A stretch of 64,000 bases of DNA from Acinetobacter calcoaceticus ANC 3811. Its GTDB lineage: Bacteria > Pseudomonadota > Gammaproteobacteria > Pseudomonadales > Moraxellaceae. Under the pieces are notes generated by a model, which worked only from the letters and a program-made list of their open reading frames with translations, ran no database searches and had not been told where the DNA came from. Each line of letters opens with the position of its first letter. The stretch's first letter is position 1. Of this stretch, positions 55,832-64,000 are shown piece after piece. The DNA is taken from positions 2,835,249 through 2,899,248 of the forward strand of contig NZ_KB976986.1 of assembly GCF_000399665.1 (NCBI RefSeq), written 5' to 3'. The translations under genes were made by a program, and so were the position numbers.

Positions 55832-56569
55832 CTACTTTTTAAGATGATATGTATTTTTAATATCTACTTTTACATCAGGAGACTTCATTAAATAATCATT
55901 TAAATTATCGGGTAAAAATAGGTATTTTGGCATTTCATATTTACTTGCTTTAAATGCTAGCTTTACTGTAGTAGATAGTACTTTCTCAGCATTTACAAAC
56001 ATATGGCCTGATTTCGCCATACTTGGAATTGCTTTTTTCGTTGCTTCTAAACTTTGAGTAGTGCAATTAGGGGCCAAAGCAAAATAGTCCTGAGATAAAG
56101 CATAACTTTTATAGTATTTTTCATTTCGTCTTAATGTGGCTGTTTTCAATAAATTATTATAATAATTTAATACCAACATAGCCTGACTATCAAAAATTCT
56201 ATAACCATAAGCATGGGTTGTCCTAGTTTTTGAAGTTCCTACCCCTTGGCTGTTTTCATCAGCAATATAAGCGTCAAAGCTACTCCAAATCCTTAATATT
56301 CCTTCTCCGCGGGGACTACTAGCTCCCTCTAAAGTAAAAATACCAAAACTTTCAGGTTTCGTCTTTCCATATCTACCAAAATCATAAATATAATCCTTAC
56401 CTTTCAATTTAATATAAACAGCTGTATGACCATAGGGCGATTCTTTATCTCCTTCTCCATAAGCACTCCCTACTAATAGATGTAACTCAGCTTCTGGTTT
56501 CAAAGGAACTTTCTGGGTCGGTGGATTAGCTGTATTTGTTGTAGTACTTGTTGTTGAATTATTCGCCAT
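55832..56569 (-). CDS. Putative type VI effector, circularly permuted papain-like
   Basis: A 245-residue protein with a low-complexity Thr/Asn/Ser N-terminus. His48 in SPYGHTAVYIKLKGKDYIYDFGRYG comes before Cys169 in ALAPNCTTQSLEA. The order His then Cys is that of permuted NlpC/P60 (YiiX/LRAT-like) enzymes, which cleave peptidoglycan peptides or lipid amides. The start ATG lies within the last codons of vgrG (11-bp overlap), and a membrane-anchored protein follows. It has no signal peptide, as expected for VgrG-delivered toxins. The enzyme activity is a prediction. Confidence 0.6.
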   Translation of the reverse strand: MANNSTTSTTTNTANPPTQKVPLKPEAELHLLVGSAYGEGDKESPYGHTAVYIKLKGKDYIYDFGRYGKTKPESFGIFTLEGASSPRGEGILRIWSSFDAYIADENSQGVGTSKTRTTHAYGYRIFDSQAMLVLNYYNNLLKTATLRRNEKYYKSYALSQDYFALAPNCTTQSLEATKKAIPSMAKSGHMFVNAEKVLSTTVKLAFKASKYEMPKYLFLPDNLNDYLMKSPDVKVDIKNTYHLKK

Positions 56570-59345
56570 TTACCCTATCTTCCTGTTCGAACCAATTAAC
56601 AACTAATTCATCATTTTCAGCTGATTTTATGGTTTTCGTCATTCCTTTCTTATTAGTAAAACCATAGGATTTTATTCCTGTTCTTTTATTCAAAATTGAG
56701 TAAGGTATTCCTTCTAATGGTTCATTCTTAGACGAATCTATAGCTTGGAAATTACGATGCTCAGTTTTCATTCGTAAATCTGGCAATGCAGGAACATTAG
56801 CATTCGCACTCCCGCTCCCCATAAACAAATGCTGTCCAGCCTTCACTTCAAACTTGCCACCTGTCGTCATAAAAATGCCCGAACCAGTAATTTTGACTTG
56901 AGAACCGCCTGCGGTGAGCACAATTTCTTTGGCTGCTGTCGCCTCAATTTTGTCTTCTGCTGAAATAATCTGAACAGATTTACGGGCAATTAAATCTGCT
57001 CCGTCGCCTTGCGCTTGTATTTCGACTTTGCCTTTGCCTGCATAGAGTCTCGCCCCTTCTTGAGCCGCAAAAAGGCTAATTTTATTTTGGGCATGTGCAA
57101 TCAAGTTCTTTTGGGTAGACAGATTAATGCTGTCTCCAGCAGTTTGGTTTATCTGGCCATCTGCGCTTAAGTGAATGTCTTCGTTACTGCTCAGCGCGAT
57201 GCTATTTGGGCTCGCCAGCAACATAATCGCCTCTTTAAACGTCTTGGCTTTTGCGTTGTCTTGCTGCTCAAGTTTTTCAATAAAGGATTTTAGATTTTCT
57301 AAATTCTCTAACGGGTCAGTTTGTTGATTTTTAGCGACTTCACTGAGTGCCTTGGCATTGCTAAGGCCACCGTCGATTTGTTGTTTGGCCTCATTTGCAT
57401 CAAGGTGTACACCTTGAGCTTGGTCCTGTTTATGGGTACTAACGAGTAAACCACTGCCAGCTCTTACCGCGCCCCACTGATCTGTTCTGAGTTCAAACCC
57501 TTCACCACGACCTTCGCTCTCTGCCTTATCTTTTGGATGGCTTAAGTTACCCAAGTTGAGTTGGCTTGCCGCATGGCTACTTTGTAGCTGGGCACTGATC
57601 TGGCCTGTCGTGTCATCAAAACGTAGCTGGTTAAATCCTTTGCCATCGACTTCTTCTGAACGAATGCCGCTGAGCTTTTTGGTGTCAGGTAACTGACCTT
57701 TCTGGTCGAACTGGGTGGGGTGACGCTCAGCTTCGTGAATACGCCCCACCACAAATGGTCGGTCAATATTGCCGTCAAAAAAGTCGATGACAACGATTTC
57801 ACCCACGCGAGGTAAGAAGCGTGCGCCATAACCCGCGCCTGCCCACGGGGTGAGTACATCTACCCAAGCCGAGTCAGTGTCATTGTCGTTACTTCCGGCT
57901 CCACCGTCATGACTATGGTCATCAGTTCGGGTAAACAGAAAACGGACTTTAATGCGTCCCCATTGGTCGACATGAATGCTTTCACCTTCTAGCCCCACGA
58001 CTTTAGCGCGCTGCGGATGGGCGGCTGGTCGGTGCTCTAGCGGGCTATATTCAGGCACAGCATTAATGTTACGTCGAACGACATTCAACTCAGCAAAGTG
58101 GCGCTGCTCAGGGTTTTGTGTGTCGAGTTGCGCAGCCTTGAGTTTGTCTTTTGGCAACAGACGCTCAAGTTGCTGCTGTAATTCTTTCGGTAAATTATTC
58201 TGGTTGTAGTAGTGCTTGCTTAAGATTAAAAATTCTTTATCGGTACTGTCATGTTGGTCGAGTTCTGGATGGTCATTGAGTTCAAACCAGTAACCCACTT
58301 GTGCATCACGGACGTTACCTGAAACGGTAAATTGTTTAGAACTCAGGTGATGGTACGCATTAATGTGCTGGTTCAGCTGTTCAATCTGGCTATTGCCTGA
58401 AGCTGTGGCTTGGTCTTCACCGTTTAAATCCTGCATCCACGCAGGGCTAACATGCCATGCATCTTCAAGGTTCAGACTGGCATTGTCATAGTGTTCGCTG
58501 TGCTTTTGCGTGCCTTGTACGCTACCACTGCCTTCTTCTTGTTGTAGGGCATCGGCTTGCCAGCGTTGCACATGAACCGAAGTCGGCTGTAAACGGCGCT
58601 CTGCCTTGACTTGGGTAATGGTATCGAACTGTTCTGTGGCACTGCTGCGCTGGTAACGCAAACTACGTCGCTCAAGCGCCTGATAATTTTGGTTATCGTC
58701 AATCAAACGTAGCACTTGTGGCTGAATGGATGCATTCGGGTCAGCGACTAAAAGCTGTGATTCATCGACTAACCAGTTAATGCCTTCGCTACGCCACAAA
58801 CGGGTTAAAAAGTCATAATCGCTTTCATTTGACTGCATCACAAATGGACGCACATCGTAGTCTTTCGTTAAGCCAGATGTGTCGAGCGTTAGACTTGAGG
58901 CAAATAACGGACTTTTCCCCTGCCATTCCTTAAATAGAATTTCGCTAATATCCCGCACGCTTTTGTTCATAAACACGCGGCTATTGCGGCGTTTATGCCA
59001 GAGTGCAGTTGGGTCTTTTAAGGTAAGGTTATAAATGGTGAGTGAGCCATCGCTTTGTCCTTGGCTTGCTTCGGTAATAATGCCAGTGGTTCTAAAAAAC
59101 TGGCCTGTGTCAGTGACCTGATCAACGGCAACCTGACAGCCAATAAATTGTTTTAATGCAATATGCGCGTTCGTCGACAGACACAGTAATTCAGCAACAC
59201 TACCTTGGTTGAGCGTATGCTCGCCTTCAATACGTTGTAAGAAGACTTGCTGATTTAAAGACTGATTTGAGAATTGGATATGAACAGCGCGATTTTGCGA
59301 AACAAGGCCTAAACGCTCCAATATACTCGACACACTCATCTGCAT
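56559..59345 (-). CDS. vgrG: VgrG, type VI secretion spike protein
   Basis: A 928-residue VgrG. The gp27-like part (to about residue 480) and the gp5-like OB domain (GRIKVRFLFTRTD, WVDVLTPWAGAGYGARFLPRVGEIVVIDFFDGNIDRPFVVGRIHEAE) are followed by the DUF2345 helix (IRSEEVDGKGFNQLRFDDTTGQ, SINLSTQKNLIAHAQNKISLF) and a C-terminal extension of about 90 residues ending near NWFEQEDRVNGE. That extension probably holds the effector. The start is at the first ATG (the longer frame begins with TTG). No other structural T6SS genes are in the window, so this is an orphan vgrG island. Confidence 0.93.
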   Translation of the reverse strand: MQMSVSSILERLGLVSQNRAVHIQFSNQSLNQQVFLQRIEGEHTLNQGSVAELLCLSTNAHIALKQFIGCQVAVDQVTDTGQFFRTTGIITEASQGQSDGSLTIYNLTLKDPTALWHKRRNSRVFMNKSVRDISEILFKEWQGKSPLFASSLTLDTSGLTKDYDVRPFVMQSNESDYDFLTRLWRSEGINWLVDESQLLVADPNASIQPQVLRLIDDNQNYQALERRSLRYQRSSATEQFDTITQVKAERRLQPTSVHVQRWQADALQQEEGSGSVQGTQKHSEHYDNASLNLEDAWHVSPAWMQDLNGEDQATASGNSQIEQLNQHINAYHHLSSKQFTVSGNVRDAQVGYWFELNDHPELDQHDSTDKEFLILSKHYYNQNNLPKELQQQLERLLPKDKLKAAQLDTQNPEQRHFAELNVVRRNINAVPEYSPLEHRPAAHPQRAKVVGLEGESIHVDQWGRIKVRFLFTRTDDHSHDGGAGSNDNDTDSAWVDVLTPWAGAGYGARFLPRVGEIVVIDFFDGNIDRPFVVGRIHEAERHPTQFDQKGQLPDTKKLSGIRSEEVDGKGFNQLRFDDTTGQISAQLQSSHAASQLNLGNLSHPKDKAESEGRGEGFELRTDQWGAVRAGSGLLVSTHKQDQAQGVHLDANEAKQQIDGGLSNAKALSEVAKNQQTDPLENLENLKSFIEKLEQQDNAKAKTFKEAIMLLASPNSIALSSNEDIHLSADGQINQTAGDSINLSTQKNLIAHAQNKISLFAAQEGARLYAGKGKVEIQAQGDGADLIARKSVQIISAEDKIEATAAKEIVLTAGGSQVKITGSGIFMTTGGKFEVKAGQHLFMGSGSANANVPALPDLRMKTEHRNFQAIDSSKNEPLEGIPYSILNKRTGIKSYGFTNKKGMTKTIKSAENDELVVNWFEQEDRVNGE

Positions 59346-59607
59346 TTTTATTATCAATCAAACTTATATTTAGGCCGCATTTTAATTAAAAAAAGACTAA
59401 TCTGTCTATCTATACTCATTTTCAAAATGTAACTAGTCTAAATATGCGGTTTTACGTTAATTTGTTATTAAATGAGTATTTAATCCGTAAAATTTACTCA
59501 TTTTAAAGTGCTATAAACCGCCCAAACATACTTAATATTTTTCTTTTATATTCAAATAGATATTAAAGAAAAATAAATATTAAAATTAATAAAATTCAGG
59601 ATGAGAT

Positions 59608-60300
59608 ATGAAAATAAAAAAGTCTGCTTTTTATATATTTACGGTGATTTTCTCACTTCATTCTCCAGCATTTGCTGAACCGAGTGTGGCCGATATTCAA
59701 TATCGTGCAGAACAAGGGCAAGCTGTTGCTCAATATCATCTTGGCATGATGCTTTTAAGCGGCGAACAAGGCGTTGTTAAAAATTATGAACAAGCGTTTA
59801 AATGGCTAACTGCGGCTGACCAAAATGGAAGCGTGGGGGCAAAATATAGTTTAGGAATGATGTATTACACAGGCACGGGCGTAGAAAAAGATGCCAAGCG
59901 CGCCTTTGATTACTTTAGTAAAGCTGCGGCCAAAGGCCATGCCAAAGCGCAATATAACTTAGGGGTGTTATACGACAAAGGTGAAGGAACTACGCAAAAT
60001 TATGTGCAGGCGTTTGAATGGTTTAGTCGTGCTACCGAGCAAGGCTATCCACCCGCAGAATATAATTTAGCTCAGCTATATAAAAAAGGTCATGGCGTCA
60101 CCCAAAGTGATGAGCAAGCGCTTAAGTGGTACACCAAAGCGGCTGAGCATGGCAAAAGTGATGCCCAGTACAACTTGGCCCAAATGTATTTAAATGGTGA
60201 AGGTACGCCGAAAAACCTCCAATTGGCAAAGAAATGGTTTCAGCAAGCGGCCAATGCAGGCGATTCGGATGCGAAAGAAATGCTTAAAAGTTTAGAATAA
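59608..60300 (+). CDS. Sel1-repeat protein, secreted or periplasmic
   Basis: A 230-residue protein with a signal peptide (cleaved near AFAEPS) and about five Sel1/TPR-type repeats of roughly 36 residues, each ending in patterns such as AQYHLGMMLLSGEQGV, AKYSLGMMYYTGTGV, AQYNLGVLYDKGEGT, AEYNLAQLYKKGHGV and AQYNLAQMYLNGEGT. Sel1 proteins are scaffolds for protein interaction. It begins after AGGATGAG. Function unknown. Confidence 0.9.
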   Translation: MKIKKSAFYIFTVIFSLHSPAFAEPSVADIQYRAEQGQAVAQYHLGMMLLSGEQGVVKNYEQAFKWLTAADQNGSVGAKYSLGMMYYTGTGVEKDAKRAFDYFSKAAAKGHAKAQYNLGVLYDKGEGTTQNYVQAFEWFSRATEQGYPPAEYNLAQLYKKGHGVTQSDEQALKWYTKAAEHGKSDAQYNLAQMYLNGEGTPKNLQLAKKWFQQAANAGDSDAKEMLKSLE

Positions 60301-60418
60301 ATGCCATCTTATTTTTTAGATGACTGGACTTAAAAATAATAAATTTCTATTACTTATAAAACAGTATGTATGACCTATTTTATTGTTTTTATAAGGTCAC
60401 ATTCATTTCGATTTTACA

Positions 60419-61648
60419 TTACCCTTCCCATTTTCTAAAAACGAGACAAGTATTTACGCCACCAAAACCAAAGCTATTACTCATAACTGTTTTTAGTTCG
60501 GTTTCTCTACTCGTTTGAACAATATCGAACTTTTTAGCTTCCTCGCGTAGTTCGGTAATATTAATACTCGGTGCAATAAAGTTATTTTGCAGCATTAAAA
60601 TAGAATAAATGGCTTCGTGTACACCTGCTGCCCCCAAACTATGTCCAGTCATTGACTTGGTCGAACTGAGTGGTGGTACTTTTTCACTGCCAAAAGCTCT
60701 TTCTATAGCCAATAGTTCGGGAATGTCTCCTGCTGGCGTTGAAGTGCCATGCGTGTTGATATAGTCGATTGTTTCAGAGCCGTTTTGCTTGGCTTCCGCG
60801 AGTGCCAACTTAATGCAACGCGTTGCACCTTCGCCACTTGGGGCTACCATGTCGACACCATCACTATTGGCAGCATATCCAATCACTTCTGCCAAGATTT
60901 TTGCTCCGCGTTTTTGGGCGTGGCTTAAAGACTCTAAAACCACCATGCCACCGCCGCCAGCGATCACAAAGCCGTCATTATCTTTTGAATATGGGCGTGA
61001 AGCCGTTTCAGGTGCATCGTTATATTTAGAGCATAATGCGCCCATCGCATCGAATATTGCCGTTTGGGACCAATGGTCTTCTTCGCCGCCACCCGCCAGC
61101 ATCAGGTCTTGTTTGCCAGCGGCAATAAGGTGAAATGCATAGCCAATTGCATCGGCTGACGTAGCGCAGGCACTCGCAATGGATTGAGATATACCTTTTA
61201 GGTTGAAAGCATTTGATAAGTTAGAACTAATGGTATTTGTAAGATAGCGTGATGCTAAATAAGGCGATACTTCGCTTGCACCTTTTTCTTTCAAGGTATG
61301 CAGCATGTCAATAATTGAAGCTGTCGAGCTGCCACCTGTTCCGCCAATCACCCCATATTTTGAGTTGTTAGCAATATCACTCACATCAAGCTCAGCATGT
61401 TGTAGCGCATCGACCGCCGAGTTGTAGGCATACATGGCACAAACGCCCATGTGTTTTTTTAATTCTGGATCAATATTTTCAAAATCCATTTCGGCTGTAC
61501 CGCTGACATGACTGCGAAAATTCAATTGTGCATAGACATCGTTATAGCGAATGCCTGAGCGACCTGCTTTTAAGGAGTCGGTTACTTTCTCTAATGTATT
61601 TCCAATACAGGAATTGATTCCCATACCTGTTATTACAACACGTTCCAT
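60419..61648 (-). CDS. Beta-ketoacyl-ACP synthase, FabF/FabB-like
   Basis: A 409-residue condensing enzyme with the catalytic triad Cys161 (SIASACATSADAIG), His300 (NTHGTSTPAGD) and His336 (KSMTGHSLGAAG). It extends acyl-ACPs by two carbons, as in fatty-acid or related lipid synthesis. It stands alone, not in a fab cluster. The start is at an ATG after AGAGATAAG; a longer frame of 13 codons is less likely. It could be the housekeeping KAS I or II, and I cannot tell which. Confidence 0.9.
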   Translation of the reverse strand: MERVVITGMGINSCIGNTLEKVTDSLKAGRSGIRYNDVYAQLNFRSHVSGTAEMDFENIDPELKKHMGVCAMYAYNSAVDALQHAELDVSDIANNSKYGVIGGTGGSSTASIIDMLHTLKEKGASEVSPYLASRYLTNTISSNLSNAFNLKGISQSIASACATSADAIGYAFHLIAAGKQDLMLAGGGEEDHWSQTAIFDAMGALCSKYNDAPETASRPYSKDNDGFVIAGGGGMVVLESLSHAQKRGAKILAEVIGYAANSDGVDMVAPSGEGATRCIKLALAEAKQNGSETIDYINTHGTSTPAGDIPELLAIERAFGSEKVPPLSSTKSMTGHSLGAAGVHEAIYSILMLQNNFIAPSINITELREEAKKFDIVQTSRETELKTVMSNSFGFGGVNTCLVFRKWEG

Positions 61649-61830
61649 TCTTATCTCTATAAAAACGACAAAAATAGATCTTAACAATCAAGTTCTTTTT
61701 TAGAACTGGCAAAATATATCTATATTTATTATTTTCTCTAATTGAATATAAATAAAAAGTTAATAATAATATTTTTATTTTAAATTAAATTTAGTTTTAT
61801 TATTAAATCAAAAATATTTTAAATAATAAA

Positions 61831-61859
61831 TTGACGTAATTAAAATCACCGATTATTAT
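61831..61859 (+). promoter_or_regulatory. Strong promoter of the structured RNA
   Basis: TTGACG (61831-61836), a 17-bp spacer and TATTAT (61854-61859) is near consensus. The transcript would start at about 61866. The region upstream (61690-61830) is very AT-rich. Confidence 0.7.
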
Positions 61860-61865
61860 CTCGTT

Positions 61866-62096
61866 GCTGGCCTACATTGCCAGACGGTTTTGACAGACCG
61901 TAACTCGTAGCGGATTATAGTTCTACTATAATTCGTTAGACCCTTGCGTCCCCTTTCTTTGCGGTAGGACGGGAGGGGGACGCCCTGTGCGTGCTGGTTC
62001 TACGAGTCCAGTCTGTCAACCCCCTTTCGTTCTACCACCATAAATTAATTCGCGGTAATCTGGTGGTAGGACTCCATAAATTATAAGGAGTTGACG
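61866..62096 (+). ncRNA. GC-rich structured leader or small RNA
   Basis: About 230 nt whose pairing can be traced by eye: TTGACAGAC/GTCTGTCAA (61890-61898 with 62011-62019) and ACTCGTAG/CTACGAGT (61903-61910 with 62000-62007) close a multi-branch structure; inside are the hairpins CGGATTATAG/CTATAATTCG (61911-61935) and GCGTCCCC/GGGGACGC (61946-61983); downstream is GTTCTACCACCA/TGGTGGTAGGAC (62029-62072). Its base composition differs sharply from the flanks. I do not recognise the family. It ends in a ribosome-binding site and a short reading frame, so it may be a 5' leader or a dual-function RNA. Confidence 0.65.
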
Positions 62097-62132
62097 ATGA
62101 CACTTTTCAAACTTATTCTCTCTCCTGCTTAA
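62097..62132 (+). CDS. 11-codon reading frame downstream of the structured RNA
   Basis: ATG with AAGGAG 6 bp upstream encodes MTLFKLILSPA then TAA. It is hydrophobic, and the LILSPA end is slightly reminiscent of Fst/Ldr-type small toxins, although it is too short for a full member. It might be a leader peptide. ACTCC (62071-62075) can pair with GGAGT (62087-62091), hiding the ribosome-binding site. Translation is unproven. Confidence 0.4.
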   Translation: MTLFKLILSPA

Positions 62133-62326
62133 TCATTTTATTTATTTAAAATTTAGGTTTTCTATTGCCTAGTTTTTTAAATTTATAAATTATTTTTATT
62201 TTAAAATTTTAATTATTTTATTTTCCTATATTTTAGGAGGATTAATTATTACCTAAAATTATTTAAAACTTTAAAACCAATTATATTTTTATTCTACTCC
62301 TAGATATAAATCATTATGAGAATAAT

Positions 62327-62611
62327 ATGACAATTTATAAACCTATTTTGGCTTTAAGTTTCATTCTAGGCAGCTTAGGTATTTCGGGCTGTAACTTATA
62401 CACCCAACAGGATTTTGAAAAAATTTGCCTGTCGGGGGGACACACCAAAACCAGTTGCGACTGTATTTATCAGCGACTTGAACAAGCTTACTCCCCTAAG
62501 CTCATGCAACGCCTAGAAAATGTCAGTTTGCAAAGTCCTGTTCTCCCACAGGACTTTGCCCCTACTTTCTTTAACGTCATGCAACGGTGTGACAAAAATG
62601 AGATGGGTTAA
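62327..62611 (+). CDS. Small cysteine-containing lipoprotein
   Basis: A 94-residue protein with a lipoprotein signal (ALSFILGSLGISGC). The mature part has four further cysteines (EKICLS, TSCDCIY, MQRCDKN) that could form disulfides in the periplasm. I recognise no family. It is preceded by about 195 bp of very AT-rich DNA. Its stop overlaps a GC hairpin that may end the transcript. Confidence 0.65.
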   Translation: MTIYKPILALSFILGSLGISGCNLYTQQDFEKICLSGGHTKTSCDCIYQRLEQAYSPKLMQRLENVSLQSPVLPQDFAPTFFNVMQRCDKNEMG

Positions 62612-62627
62612 GCGCTTGACTTAGCCC
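62605..62627 (+). terminator. Possible terminator overlapping the lipoprotein stop
   Basis: GGGTTAAG and CTTAGCCC pair around a 7-nt loop, followed by a weak T-tract (CTTTATC). Confidence 0.4.
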
Positions 62628-62832
62628 CTTTATCTCTGTGCTGCAATGGTTTATTACTTTAAATCAGCGCAAAAGATTAAAGTCTGTTGTGACACAGAGG
62701 CCTAAAGAAGAATATTTTTAAGAAATTTGAACTCTTATAGTTTAGATATTTCTATACTCAGCTCGTTTTTAACGATAAAGTCATGTTTAATAAGTAGTAT
62801 TTTTTATCATTAATATCATAGAGCTAATAAAA

Positions 62833-63174
62833 ATGAGTTTTTATACAGAACTACAAGTCCGTTATACAGATTTTGATATGATTGATTTATCTACCGAAAA
62901 GCAAAAAATTCTAGAAATATTAACTGAGGATTCAATCCACGAAGATGTTTATAGTGATTTAGTAGAAGCCTTTACTAATGGTCATGCATCCCTTAATGTC
63001 GATCCCGTTTATTGCTTACAACTCATAGAAAAAATTACCGCTCTATTTCCAAATGCAAATTTTGAATGTCGAGGTTTAGGAGAAGAGTATTTCTATACGT
63101 GGATCCTCTGTGTTGAAAATGGCCAGATTATTTTTAGTAGCAAGCCTTGGGAAACTGAAAACCCTTTTATATAA
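62833..63174 (+). CDS. Hypothetical protein
   Basis: A 113-residue acidic protein with no signal peptide or membrane segment. It has a likely alpha/beta fold: LQVRYTDFDMIDLSTEKQKIL, then FECRGLGEEYFYTWILCVENGQIIFSSKPW. It resembles stand-alone immunity-type proteins in size and composition, but I cannot assign a family. It begins at the first ATG after AGAGCTAA. Confidence 0.55.
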   Translation: MSFYTELQVRYTDFDMIDLSTEKQKILEILTEDSIHEDVYSDLVEAFTNGHASLNVDPVYCLQLIEKITALFPNANFECRGLGEEYFYTWILCVENGQIIFSSKPWETENPFI

Positions 63175-63193
63175 GGATAACCCCACCCATTTT

Positions 63194-63397
63194 TGTACGT
63201 TTTAACCTACAAACTTTTAAGGATTTTGCGGATTGGCGACTTACCACTTTTTTCCTATGATGAGTTCATACAGGAACAGGATGTTCCAGAACACAAAACT
63301 ACAATAATAGGTTCATGCACTAGGAGCGTGAGATACGACAGGAGTCATATCTAGCAACCAAATACGAAAAAGCCCGACAGGATGTCGGGCTTTTTTT
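63194..63397 (+). ncRNA. Multicopy small RNA gene
   Basis: It begins with TGTACGTTTTAACCTACAAACTTTT, as in the second copy at 63954, and continues through GGATTTTGCGGATTGGCGAC to a strong terminator. It has no reading frame worth naming. From memory it fits the abundant group I small RNAs of A. baumannii, described as similar to phage C4 antisense RNA. The exact 5' end is not determined. The promoter is probably within the shared 5' block. Confidence 0.6.
63367..63397. terminator. Small RNA terminator
   Basis: AAAAAGCCCGAC and GTCGGGC pair around AGGAT, followed by seven T. It probably also serves the convergent NUDIX gene on the minus strand. Confidence 0.9.
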
Positions 63398-63420
63398 ATA
63401 TCTGGATATTGAGACAAAAT

Positions 63421-63882
63421 TTAGTGTTTGAAAATTTCAGGCAGACTATCTGCAAGGATATTAGGAATATTGTTTGGATAAACAATCTCATCGGTTTGGC
63501 TTAGTTCATCAAATGTCCACCAACGACTTTTACTAATCACAAGTTTTTCATGTTCTGACCAGTTTGCTGTATTCACTTCTGCATTTTTAATAAAAACAAT
63601 AAAGAGTCTTTCTTCAGAAATCACAACTTCTGCACTCGGTAACATCATTTCAAAATTGCGTGTTGCAACATGAGTTCCTACATTCTGTCTTACGACTCCT
63701 AACTCTTCATAAAGCTCTCGGCAAGCTGCTTGTTCGAAAGTTTCCCCTTCTTCAAGCCCGCCACCTACGGTTGCCCAATGTGATTGTCCAGCTAAAGCAT
63801 CATTTGTATGAGTAAACAGAAATAACAAAATTTGATGATTTTCATTAAGAACTAATAGTCTTGAAGATTTTCTAATACGCAT
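63421..63882 (-). CDS. NUDIX hydrolase
   Basis: A 153-residue NUDIX protein with the complete box GGGLEEGETFEQAACRELYE-ELG (G-x5-E-x7-REUxEExGU). It hydrolyses nucleoside diphosphates linked to another moiety; the substrate is not determined. The sequence LLVLNENHQILLFLFTH at the N-terminus is typical of MutT-like enzymes. It lies between two copies of the small RNA gene. Confidence 0.9.
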   Translation of the reverse strand: MRIRKSSRLLVLNENHQILLFLFTHTNDALAGQSHWATVGGGLEEGETFEQAACRELYEELGVVRQNVGTHVATRNFEMMLPSAEVVISEERLFIVFIKNAEVNTANWSEHEKLVISKSRWWTFDELSQTDEIVYPNNIPNILADSLPEIFKH

Positions 63883-63953
63883 TTGATTTTTTTCTTAAAG
63901 TAACAAGGTGGCTATTATTCATATTCACTTTGAAAAGTTAAATCATTTCTGAA

Positions 63954-64000
63954 TGTACGCTTTAACCTACAAACTTTTAGGGATTTTGCGGATTGGCGAC
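63954..64000 (+). ncRNA. Second small RNA copy, cut by the window edge
   Basis: Identical to the first copy at 63194-63240 in 45 of 47 positions and running off the end of the window. The shared part covers the presumed promoter and the first nucleotides. Confidence 0.65.

Noticed and set aside
61831..62132. Retron, group II intron or known riboswitch
   Set aside because: No reverse transcriptase or intron-encoded protein is in the window, and no thiamine, cobalamin, glycine or SAM box motifs are seen.

Overview
The window looks like the chromosome of an Acinetobacter of the calcoaceticus-baumannii complex. It is AT-rich and carries the abaR/abaM/abaI quorum-sensing locus, the quorum-controlled lipopeptide operon known from A. 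baumannii (product reported as acinetin 505), the valine (mms) and D-alanine (dad/cycA) catabolic clusters, and an orphan vgrG. These assignments come from protein motifs and remembered gene order, not from a database search.

Layout. 1-11.2 kb is mostly housekeeping: OsmC/pirin, a PadR/Fur-like/DUF3861 operon, DinB, guaA, DUF445, DoxX, DedA, a LysE exporter, a lipoprotein, an orphan ParA, SirB2 and BolA. Three tandem tRNA-Gly(GCC) genes follow (11.18-11.50 kb). From 11.68 to 27.2 kb runs a tightly coupled minus-strand operon: fatty-acyl-AMP ligase, acyl-CoA dehydrogenase-like protein, ACP, NRPS (C-A-T-TE), an RND exporter fused to two other domains, an outer-membrane barrel, an SDR/hydrolase fusion and a phosphopantetheinyl transferase. 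Upstream are abaR, abaM and abaI with lux boxes. This island ends at 30.6 kb in a decayed copy of the 3' half of tRNA-Gly plus its terminator, which suggests insertion at the tRNA.

30.6-40.3 kb holds valine/branched-chain catabolism (transporter, HIBYL-CoA hydrolase, enoyl-CoA hydratase, acyl-CoA dehydrogenase, AMP ligase, mmsB, mmsA) with a divergent LysR regulator. 40.3-47.1 kb holds D-amino-acid use: two tandem cycA permeases, ridA, alanine racemase, DadA and a divergent Lrp-type regulator, with a ridA scar between the permeases. 47.1-53.5 kb has an acyltransferase-like membrane protein and a TonB receptor sharing a Zur-like site, then small housekeeping genes. 53.9-55.3 kb is a TetR/SDR pair. 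55.4-59.3 kb is a type VI secretion module (VgrG, putative papain-fold effector, membrane-anchored putative immunity protein). 59.6-61.6 kb has a Sel1-repeat protein and a stand-alone beta-ketoacyl synthase.

The most unusual element is at 61.83-62.13 kb: a strong promoter, about 230 nt of GC-rich, extensively self-complementary RNA, and an 11-codon reading frame whose Shine-Dalgarno can be sequestered by a competing hairpin. The window ends with two copies of a multicopy small-RNA gene flanking a NUDIX hydrolase.
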